This document shows, one piece after another, positions 32,215 through 39,282 of a stretch of 41,176 nt of DNA. The DNA comes from Bacteroidales bacterium GP3 (GTDB lineage Bacteria; Bacteroidota; Bacteroidia; Bacteroidales; Muribaculaceae): the NCBI GenBank assembly GCA_001701075.1, contig DAAK01000223.1, positions 1 through 41,176 on the forward strand. The letters run 5' to 3'. The notes under the pieces were generated by a model. It ran no database searches. It was not told where the DNA came from and saw nothing but the letters and a program-made list of their open reading frames with translations. The first letter of the stretch is position 1. Every line of letters starts with the position of its first letter. The position numbers and the translations under genes are program-made.

Positions 32215-34385
32215 TATTCATATGTTTCACTTTCGGTATCCTCGCATTCATTATCCAATGAGAAATAATAATCATCCAGCAAGGCAATGACTTCATCGCA
32301 TGAGAATGATTTTATCAAGATGCCCGATGAGTCAATAACTTCGGCTTTATTGTTCCCAAAGCAAAGATAACATTTTGTATCTAAAATCGTACTTATTGAG
32401 ATAAAGCGCGCTCCTATTATCTCATTCAAATTAGAATCTATAACTTTCTGTTTATTCTTAACAGATACAATAAACTGTGAGTCAAGACCAGAAACAACAC
32501 TGTCAAATTGACAAGGTATAATCCATTCTTGTTTGTTAGATATTACACCCCATTTCTTACCTTTTGAAACTATGAATTTATCAGTTCCATCCTTAGATGG
32601 TTCCAAAATAGAAATTGATTTATAGATACAAGGGAGTACCCATTCACTTCCAATCTTCATTACTCCATATCTACCCTTCTGCTTAATAATGGCGTAGCCA
32701 TTGGTTATGTCGGTTGACTCCTCAGATATTATATCAATTAATATTTCGCCATCACATGAAATACAGCCATACAAGTTACAAATTTTCACCCGTAAATAAT
32801 TGAAATCTTGCTTATACACATCAAAAGATTCTGATATATCAGAGTACGCAAAGGGTATAATTACATTACCATCAAAGTCCATTACTCCTTCAGATCTTTG
32901 TTCCGTATCATAATCATAGCGACTAAGAATGAAGTGCTTTAGACCTTTATTCTCAAAAACATTCAATAACATCCAATTATAATCCTTGGAATACAATCGT
33001 AAAATCACATTTCCAGATGTGTCAATTATGCTATCATATTCTTTGTAATACTCATGAACAAGACAATGACCAAATAAAAACAATGGATAATTTACATCTG
33101 AATAATTGAACGGAAGAACTAATTTCCCATTCAGGTCAATAAAGCCAGTCAATCCATTGTCTATTCTCACAGCAGCACGACCATGTGTGAAAAAGCCAAT
33201 TTCTGTATAGATAGGAGGTACTATGGTTTTGCCCTTGGTGTCAATGACAAATTTTTTCTTTCCTCTTTTCTTCTTGCTTACTATGGCTCTTTCTTCCCAA
33301 AAATCATCAGCTTCATCGAACTGACATGGAATTAGTTCACAACCATTTTCATCAATGTAACCATATAAACCTGATTTCTTTACGACGGTCATGTTACACT
33401 GGAAAGACTTTATTTCCTCATATTTTGGTGTGACATTTGTTTTAGATTCAACATTATAAATGCCATAGAGATTATTTAATTTTGTATATACTATGCTGTC
33501 AGTTGAATATTCTTTATATAATCTATCATAATCGGCGGAGAGTGTTACTTCACCTAAACAATTCATAATCCCGTATTTATTATAAGATTTAAAAACCAAA
33601 TAGGTTTCTCTCAGAATAGAAAAAATGTCGCCATTAGATTCCTTATTGGTGGAAACTTCTTCATCTTTCAAAGTTGACTGCGCGGATTCAAGGGGAACTG
33701 ACGAATTATTTAAATCTTCTGTCCACTGTAATCCAAATGCCATTGCATTGAAAATTGCATTGACATTTTCGGTTACAAATCCTGTGGTACTGATGAATTT
33801 AGTTATAAGTTTATCGACTTTGTTATTCCATTCTCGGTAAGACAATAATTTTGAGGAAATGCCTTCTGTAATCATTGCCCGCAAAATATACTTAGATGCG
33901 GGGATGCTATCATAAGCATTAAAATCATCAAGGATGTTTACTAATCTTAGTTCCTTGATTATATCTTCCCCTTCGGTCTCTATGATCCTACGTAATGCAA
34001 GATGCATTGGCATACCGGAATTAATATCTATTGATTCAGATTGAAGCTGAGATTCTTCTGAAACTTTCTTTATTCTTGGCCTTCGGATCCTCGTTTTTTG
34101 TGGAACTTCAACTTCTTCAGGTTCCTCTTTCTTGACTTTCTCTGCTTTTTTAGAGTCCTCAAAATAAGAATCTAAAATTGAACCAAAGGCTTCAGCATCT
34201 TCTTCTGATTGGAACACAAATCCATTTACCCCACGATACGAAGAGTAATAGCCATCATAGTTATTGGCGTATTCCCGAAGAATCGTGAACACATCTTTGT
34301 CTACCTTCTTTATAAGACGCACCACATAAATGTAAATTCCTTTCTTCTCGTGGTGTTGCTCTGATATAGTATATAATTTAGCCAT
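32214..34385 (-). CDS. WG-repeat protein with N-terminal helical domain
   Basis: A 723-residue protein. Residues 1-75 form a small domain of unknown type and 80-125 a charged linker. Residues about 127-225 are a helical domain with ELRLVNILDDF that is also seen in the neighbour at 34477-35235. From about residue 270 on there are some ten WG (KWG)-type beta repeats, e.g. SGLYGYIDENGCELIPCQFDEA, GLTGFIDLNGKLVLPFNYSDV, GRYGVMKIGSEWVLPCIY, KKWGVISNKQEWIIPCQFDSV. WG repeats are usually protein-interaction modules. No enzyme motif is seen. The gene is AT-rich compared with the left half of the window, suggesting transfer. Confidence 0.82.
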   Translation of the reverse strand: MAKLYTISEQHHEKKGIYIYVVRLIKKVDKDVFTILREYANNYDGYYSSYRGVNGFVFQSEEDAEAFGSILDSYFEDSKKAEKVKKEEPEEVEVPQKTRIRRPRIKKVSEESQLQSESIDINSGMPMHLALRRIIETEGEDIIKELRLVNILDDFNAYDSIPASKYILRAMITEGISSKLLSYREWNNKVDKLITKFISTTGFVTENVNAIFNAMAFGLQWTEDLNNSSVPLESAQSTLKDEEVSTNKESNGDIFSILRETYLVFKSYNKYGIMNCLGEVTLSADYDRLYKEYSTDSIVYTKLNNLYGIYNVESKTNVTPKYEEIKSFQCNMTVVKKSGLYGYIDENGCELIPCQFDEADDFWEERAIVSKKKRGKKKFVIDTKGKTIVPPIYTEIGFFTHGRAAVRIDNGLTGFIDLNGKLVLPFNYSDVNYPLFLFGHCLVHEYYKEYDSIIDTSGNVILRLYSKDYNWMLLNVFENKGLKHFILSRYDYDTEQRSEGVMDFDGNVIIPFAYSDISESFDVYKQDFNYLRVKICNLYGCISCDGEILIDIISEESTDITNGYAIIKQKGRYGVMKIGSEWVLPCIYKSISILEPSKDGTDKFIVSKGKKWGVISNKQEWIIPCQFDSVVSGLDSQFIVSVKNKQKVIDSNLNEIIGARFISISTILDTKCYLCFGNNKAEVIDSSGILIKSFSCDEVIALLDDYYFSLDNECEDTESETYE

Positions 34386-34476
34386 TTAGTTAGTTTGAAA
34401 AAACATACTACGTCTTGAATTGTGTAAATAAGTTCGAATTACTCACATTCCAGATTTATCTGAATAAATTGATTTT

Positions 34477-35235
34477 TCAATGAGGATAACTTATGCTCAA
34501 TTCGAATAATTCGTATATTGGAACTTTGATGTCTACATTTAGATATTGATCTACTCCATCATCTAATATAAATTGACCGTCTATCCACTTTCCTGTAGCC
34601 CATTCAGGTTCATCCCATCTAAATTGAATCTTTGAATTATAAAGATTGTGCTCATCATCTAAAATTGTTATATAATCACCGCTTCGTAAAAGGATATCTA
34701 CTCCAATATTGTCGTTGACCAAATAATTCCCTCTCTCATAGTATTCAATATTTTTAATCTCTGTAAATTTTGCGAATGTAAATCCAATAGTGAAATTATC
34801 AATATCTTTGACATGGCAATATACATTTTTAATGGTTGTTCCTTCATTAAATTCATATTTCAATAGCTGAAGTACATAATCTTGAAGCAATTTAATATCA
34901 TCTACAAAGACAGGATGCCATCGGGGATTTGATGATAGTTTTATAGGGCAATTGCTAAGAGATGAAAGAATTTCAGAAACTACATCTTCTTTATAGTTTG
35001 TTTTCTCAACAAATTTTTTACCTTCATCTTCAAGACATCCTGATTTTGAATCTGCACAACATTTCCAAACAAATTCAAGATATCCCATATTAATCATATG
35101 GGTCAAAATTGATTTATGATATGGATATTTCTTAAAATAACCATAGTCATTCAATATGTTTATTAATCTCGATTCCGAAACAATTTGAGAGCCGAATGTC
35201 GCTACAATAGATTTTAAGAGAGTATTCAGTACCAC
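34477..35235 (-). CDS. Protein of unknown function sharing the helical domain of the WG-repeat protein
   Basis: A 252-residue protein that I do not recognise as a whole. Residues about 5-95 contain SESRLINILNDYGYFKKYPYHKSILTHMI, which matches ELRLVNILDDFNAYDSIPASKYILRAMI of the next gene and is clearly homologous. Residues 110-250 form a beta-rich domain of unknown type ending in an acidic, aromatic segment. The gene is AT-rich. It follows the PP2C gene after 149 bp, without a clear promoter in between, and precedes the WG-repeat gene by 91 bp. Confidence 0.7.
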   Translation of the reverse strand: MVLNTLLKSIVATFGSQIVSESRLINILNDYGYFKKYPYHKSILTHMINMGYLEFVWKCCADSKSGCLEDEGKKFVEKTNYKEDVVSEILSSLSNCPIKLSSNPRWHPVFVDDIKLLQDYVLQLLKYEFNEGTTIKNVYCHVKDIDNFTIGFTFAKFTEIKNIEYYERGNYLVNDNIGVDILLRSGDYITILDDEHNLYNSKIQFRWDEPEWATGKWIDGQFILDDGVDQYLNVDIKVPIYELFELSISYPH

Positions 35236-35384
35236 TTTTATATTAATATATTACTTGATTGTATTGAAATTACGATATTTTTGTAATGAAACCCTAAATT
35301 TAAAACTGATATAGAAAGGGGTTCATCAGAAATTTATTTCACCGTTTTCTTTAGTATCCATAGACTTGGGAATTAAGACAATTA

Positions 35385-36575
35385 TTAGAAGCATGATTCA
35401 GAATAATAATCTTTAGGAAAATCCTCATTACAATCCTTGTCTGGATGGAGTTCTGATTGCAGGTTTTCTAATCGGCTTTCTAATTTTCCTTTTGATTCTA
35501 AGGCTCTTTTCTCATCTGCCTGGGCATATTGACAGTCTATTACGTTCTGACGAGTAGGATTTTCTATATTCTTAAATGATAACAGAATGCTGTTAGCTCT
35601 TGAAATGATCTCATTTTCTTTAGCAATAAGAGCCTTGACATTGTCAATCTGCCATTGGATGAGATGAGGGAGAGTTGTTGAGACGGAATGCAAATCGAAA
35701 AGCATGGCTATCGACATATCATCGCGACTCCCGATCTTGCTCAACTGTGGCAGAGTAGTCTGAATCTCCGTCTCCGTCGCATCAATCCCATCCTTTGCAA
35801 GGGATTTGAGTATCTGAACATAGAAGTTTGCCTGATTCTCTTCAGCTCCAAAGGAGTCGTCGATGCCGTCAGATCCAAGGATGACGGCTATCGGGAATGT
35901 GCCATCACCGCAATAGCAATAGCGGAACTCGTTGATAGCATTGCTATCGCATATCGAAGTGGTTTTGTTCAGAAAACAATTGTCATCCCACGGTATCGGT
36001 TCTTTCCAGTCTCCTTCTTCATCGCATGCAAAGCATTTGCCATCGCCTATCTGAAAGGCAAACCAATGATCTGGAGTACATACGCATAACATCAGGGTAC
36101 ATCCATATACCTTTTCCAGATTTTGCCCCTCTTCAAAATCCTTTATCCAATGTTCTTCCAGGCCTGTTTTCTCAGAATCTGTCAGCGGATTGTACTCGGC
36201 ATGCGCTGCCACGACAGCATTCCACTCCGATATTATGGAGCCGAATAGCCAACGGAACGCACGTTCCGTATCGCTTGACTTTGCGAAGTCCTCTTTTGCT
36301 ATCTGATCTGACACAGTTCCTCGTTGAACGAATGGTGTTCCTTTCAATAATAGCTCTCCAGCTTCTTCAATAAAGCCGTTTACCTTGATTTCTGCAACTT
36401 TAGCCGCAATCTTAGCCCCTATGTCACTCCGGAAATAGCGCCTTCCTCCATGCCCATCGCAGACTATGGCAATGCCATAGCCATTCTCATAGATATGGCT
36501 ATAAGAATAGTCCTGGCAAACCTTGCCCGAAGCTATGTGACTTTCGCCTTGACAGCTGAAGCTGATAGAATTCAT
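35385..36575 (-). CDS. PP2C-family protein phosphatase (TerY-P module)
   Basis: A 396-residue protein. The N-terminal 290 residues are a PP2C Ser/Thr phosphatase with metal-site motifs AIVCDGHGG (D40), AFQIGDGKCFA, LGSDGIDDS and SRDDMSIAM. The last 90 residues are a helical, coiled-coil-like region (IDNVKALIAKENEIISRAN, ALESKGKLESRLENLQSEL). I start at MNSISFSCQG, five bases after the vWA stop. A vWA, kinase and PP2C in succession is the TerY-P triad described by comparative genomics for stress or defence-linked systems. It probably reverses phosphorylation by the kinase at 37335-38606. Confidence 0.88.
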   Translation of the reverse strand: MNSISFSCQGESHIASGKVCQDYSYSHIYENGYGIAIVCDGHGGRRYFRSDIGAKIAAKVAEIKVNGFIEEAGELLLKGTPFVQRGTVSDQIAKEDFAKSSDTERAFRWLFGSIISEWNAVVAAHAEYNPLTDSEKTGLEEHWIKDFEEGQNLEKVYGCTLMLCVCTPDHWFAFQIGDGKCFACDEEGDWKEPIPWDDNCFLNKTTSICDSNAINEFRYCYCGDGTFPIAVILGSDGIDDSFGAEENQANFYVQILKSLAKDGIDATETEIQTTLPQLSKIGSRDDMSIAMLFDLHSVSTTLPHLIQWQIDNVKALIAKENEIISRANSILLSFKNIENPTRQNVIDCQYAQADEKRALESKGKLESRLENLQSELHPDKDCNEDFPKDYYSESCF

Positions 36576-36580
36576 GCTAT

Positions 36581-37321
36581 TTAATCCCAATCGTCGTCAT
36601 AGGAGCTGGTGTCTACCGAAGTCGCAGCTTCCGCTCCATTGATGTTTTCGACCGCATCCTTTACTTCCTCGATTACCTGATCCTGCTTCGTTGTGTCTCC
36701 GGCAGTACTGCTCTTGCTTCCAATCTGTGAAGAGGTCACGGCAACTATACGAATGATTTGCTTGAGCGCATCAATATTGTGGACAGTGAATACAGCTTCG
36801 CTATTACCAGCGAATTGTTTGAGAACCTCCTTGTCTGCGTCATCACCAATTGCAATAGCAACCTTGATGGCCGCCTTAAACCAATTGTTGTTCTTCAATT
36901 TGTTAAGTCCGCTTTCATAGTCATCTGTAGGACCTCCGTCAGAAAGCAGGATAATTGCCGGGGCAAACGAACCGCTTGCAGACTGCATGAAGCCACTGCG
37001 TGAAAGTTTGGAAGAGAGCTCAGCACAAGCTGCGCCAAGGGATGTGAGACCTCCTGCACTTACATCTTGCCAGACAAAATCAGAGGCGAGTTTTGGTTCT
37101 GAGTAAAGCCAATTGACACCACTTGAAAACTCAAGCGCTGCCACTTTGATTTCTGCATCAGGATTCTCAGCAGATATCTCATCCAGCATCGGAAGTACAT
37201 TTGCTACGGCATCATTTACTGCCCCTATCTTGTTCCCCTCCATCGATCCTGATGTGTCGATGAGAAAGAAGAGTGTCATGGTTCTGCGTGGTACGCTTAC
37301 TTGTTCATCTAAGAGTGACAT
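36581..37321 (-). CDS. TerY-like von Willebrand factor A protein
   Basis: A 246-residue vWA protein. The complete metal-ion-dependent adhesion site is visible: DTSGS (D22, S24, S26), T93 in GGLTSLG and D128 in LSDGGPTDD. The C-terminal 45 residues are polar and acidic, ending SYDDDWD, and probably flexible. Spacing is tight: 13 bp after the kinase stop and 5 bp before the PP2C start. TerY-type vWA proteins are thought to assemble partners; here the partners are the kinase and phosphatase (inference). Confidence 0.88.
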   Translation of the reverse strand: MSLLDEQVSVPRRTMTLFFLIDTSGSMEGNKIGAVNDAVANVLPMLDEISAENPDAEIKVAALEFSSGVNWLYSEPKLASDFVWQDVSAGGLTSLGAACAELSSKLSRSGFMQSASGSFAPAIILLSDGGPTDDYESGLNKLKNNNWFKAAIKVAIAIGDDADKEVLKQFAGNSEAVFTVHNIDALKQIIRIVAVTSSQIGSKSSTAGDTTKQDQVIEEVKDAVENINGAEAATSVDTSSYDDDWD

Positions 37322-37334
37322 AGTCTTTATGATA

Positions 37335-38606
37335 TTAGTTATTTGTTACTAAAGTTATTTCTCCCTTATGGGTATTAGAGAAAGATATCTTGATTCCGGG
37401 GTTAACCGGCATCATGCCGTTAGGCTCAACTACCTTGATTTTCCCACTTGGAGTTTCGGCAGTCCAGTTATTTGAAGAAAGATTCTTCATAAGTATTTTC
37501 GATGGATCGTTGGGATGAGCGACAATTTCAGCATCGGGTATATTGTCATTGTCAATATAGACCTTTGTTCTTTTTGTAAGCATAACGGAGCGAGTACCAA
37601 TCTTGAGCTGATGGCTTGTGTCGACAGGTTTACTACAATCCATACACTTTGAATCTTCCTCAATAAAAGTTTCTTCACCACAATACGGACAGCGCACGAG
37701 AGAGTCCCTGATGCTAACTACTGTCTTTTCCCATAGGGATTCAATCATACGATTATTCGGATTCTTAAGTTTGTCTTGAGAAAACTCCTGAATGAATATT
37801 TCGCGAAGCTTAGAAGGAAATGCCGGCCATCTGCGGATTACGTTTTGATGTATGCCCCTGACAGGCAGGTTGCACTTGTCGGTGGGATCATATATGAAGA
37901 GTGCCTCTGTCCCATAAAATTTCTTCTCGAAAGATTCTGTCATGCAAGGACAAGCTACCACCTTGGCTCCCTCAAATGGGTGATTGGCGTAGAATAGCAT
38001 AAACAATATTACCGAAAGCGAGAATCGGTCGCTATACTTGTCGGGGACTCCACCGGCTACAATTTCAGGTGCCATGTACCGTGCTTTCCCCATAATGCCA
38101 GACTTCTCTCCCTGAGGCATGACATTGTCGTTGTCGCATATGAGCACATCTCCATTGTCAGGATCAATGAAGAAGTTACCATCGTTCAGATCCTGATAGC
38201 TGTAGCCGAAACGATGAAGCATCATGAAGCCCTTGCATATATTCAAAGCGGCTGCAAGCATGGCTGAGTATGAGCGAAAAGACTTCTTGGCGAGCAGGAA
38301 ATTGCCAAACTCAAAATAGTTTTTCGGACGCAATTTCATCACATAGCCGAAACTCCCTTTTTCTTTCTTAGTTAGGTATTCCGGCCACAAGAACACTTCG
38401 GAAGGTGCGCCATTCATTATATTATGCTCCAAATTCTTGTAAAATTTGTCGTCTGGAGTCTTGATATACCATTTAAGAGCCTTTTTCTCCCCATTCAAAT
38501 CCACAAGATATACAATACCTTGTCCACCACGGCCAAGCTCCTTCTCTATCGTCACGAAAGCGCCTGAAGTAAGGTTTATTTTTTCTCCTTTCTTAAGTTC
38601 TTGCAT
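37335..38606 (-). CDS. Atypical Ser/Thr protein kinase with zinc ribbon (TerY-P module)
   Basis: A 423-residue protein, started at MQELKKGEKI, 37 bp after the upstream stop; the longer frame overlaps the upstream gene. The kinase domain (about 10-300) has the glycine loop GRGGQG (25-30), the ATP lysine K45 in ALKW, and APE at 179-181. The catalytic loop reads YQDLNDGN (D139, N144) in place of HRDLKxxN, and the DFG position reads DND (158-160), as in other divergent bacterial kinases. A zinc ribbon follows (C306xxC309, C321xxC324). The C-terminal 85 residues are a beta-rich domain resembling an FHA-like fold (HPNDPSKILMKNLS), possibly phosphopeptide binding. Confidence 0.87.
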   Translation of the reverse strand: MQELKKGEKINLTSGAFVTIEKELGRGGQGIVYLVDLNGEKKALKWYIKTPDDKFYKNLEHNIMNGAPSEVFLWPEYLTKKEKGSFGYVMKLRPKNYFEFGNFLLAKKSFRSYSAMLAAALNICKGFMMLHRFGYSYQDLNDGNFFIDPDNGDVLICDNDNVMPQGEKSGIMGKARYMAPEIVAGGVPDKYSDRFSLSVILFMLFYANHPFEGAKVVACPCMTESFEKKFYGTEALFIYDPTDKCNLPVRGIHQNVIRRWPAFPSKLREIFIQEFSQDKLKNPNNRMIESLWEKTVVSIRDSLVRCPYCGEETFIEEDSKCMDCSKPVDTSHQLKIGTRSVMLTKRTKVYIDNDNIPDAEIVAHPNDPSKILMKNLSSNNWTAETPSGKIKVVEPNGMMPVNPGIKISFSNTHKGEITLVTNN

Positions 38607-38643
38607 ATCTTTGCTATTTAATCTTTGATATTTAAAATTTAAT

Positions 38644-39003
38644 TCAGAATCCTCCTCCTTGAAGATCGAAAGAGGATGCAGCAGAGACTTCCCCTGTCTG
38701 TCCACAAACGGGACATGTGAACATGTTTTCTCCATGCCAGCACGCCACCGCGCCGCATGAACAAAATATATTATGTTTACTCTTACAATATGGGCAACCG
38801 GGATACTCATCATCCAAAATGATGCTCCCGTGCACATGAGTAGTGTCGTAACCTTCTCGTCGTGCCTTGTCTCTGTCTATTTTGAAGGCCCATACAAATT
38901 TGAATGCATTGTCGCCGACATAGTCGACAGTGATGCCATAATGTTTTTTAGCCTCAGGGCAGTAAGCCATGATAGCGAAAGCCTTATTGCGGACAGGTGT
39001 CAT
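38644..39003 (-). CDS. TerY-C-like zinc-binding protein
   Basis: A 119-residue protein. The N-terminal 65 residues form a beta-rich half (KAFAIMAYCPEAKKHYGITVDY). The second half is cysteine-rich: C70xxC73, C81, C83, C88, C97xxC100. This matches my memory of the TerY-C metal-binding domain, usually fused to TerY vWA proteins; here it stands alone as the first gene of the module. It ends in a Gly-rich tail. The promoter at 39038-39068 and an inverted repeat lie just upstream. Confidence 0.72.
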   Translation of the reverse strand: MTPVRNKAFAIMAYCPEAKKHYGITVDYVGDNAFKFVWAFKIDRDKARREGYDTTHVHGSIILDDEYPGCPYCKSKHNIFCSCGAVACWHGENMFTCPVCGQTGEVSAASSFDLQGGGF

Positions 39004-39013
39004 CTCTATTTCG

Positions 39014-39041
39014 TTTGTGATTAGTTTTACTCAATCACAAA
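39014..39041. promoter_or_regulatory. Candidate operator: perfect 9-bp inverted repeat
   Basis: TTTGTGATT (39014-39022) and AATCACAAA (39033-39041) are perfect inverted copies with a 10-bp spacer. They overlap the -7 element (39038-39045) and the predicted transcription start of the TerY-P unit. This is the geometry of a repressor operator; a leader hairpin is the alternative. Confidence 0.6.
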
Positions 39042-39068
39042 GTTAAGAATAATTTTTGAACTACCAAA
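39038..39068 (-). promoter_or_regulatory. Promoter of the TerY-P unit
   Basis: On the minus strand TTTG at 39068-39065 and TAACTTTG at 39045-39038, spacing 19 bp. It drives the gene starting at 39003. Confidence 0.75.
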
Positions 39069-39082
39069 GAGTTTGGAGTATG

Positions 39083-39270
39083 TTATTTAAGTTTCTTTCC
39101 GATTTTGTCACATCCGTATTGTTTACGATATTCACGCAGTTCCTCAAGGTAGCTGGCGGTTATGACACCTGATGGAAGGGCGTTGATAGCTACTGCTCAG
39201 GGATCCAGAAAGGGCACCCGAAGCGACTGTTGGTGTCAAAGTATTTATATATTCTATCTTGTATATTCAT
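39083..39270 (-). pseudogene. Decayed gene with intact start and separate C-terminal fragment
   Basis: The minus strand opens at 39270 with MNIQDRIYKYFDTN and stops after 26 codons. Another frame then encodes a 37-residue end (INALPSGVITASYLEELREY...KKLK) up to a stop at 39083. A plausible reading is one gene with an internal deletion and frameshift. The start is reminiscent of PglZ-type phosphatases of BREX systems (weak resemblance). A second decayed copy of the start is at 40932-40991. Confidence 0.55.
39213..39270. repeat. Direct repeat A flanking the AlbA_2 gene
   Basis: About 58 bp closely similar to 40932-40991, including GCACCCGAAGC and GTGTCAAAGTATTTATA identical in both. The AlbA_2 gene at 39283-40860 lies between the copies. 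Confidence 0.75.
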
Positions 39271-39282
39271 AATTGCAAGAAA

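Noticed and set aside
35236..35384. Separate promoter for the 252-residue protein gene
   Set aside because: Only an imperfect TAATTTCA-like -7 without a fitting -33 is seen, not enough to call.
37335..39003. A tellurium resistance operon
   Set aside because: Only the TerY-P part is present; no TerA, TerB, TerC, TerD or TerZ gene lies in the window.
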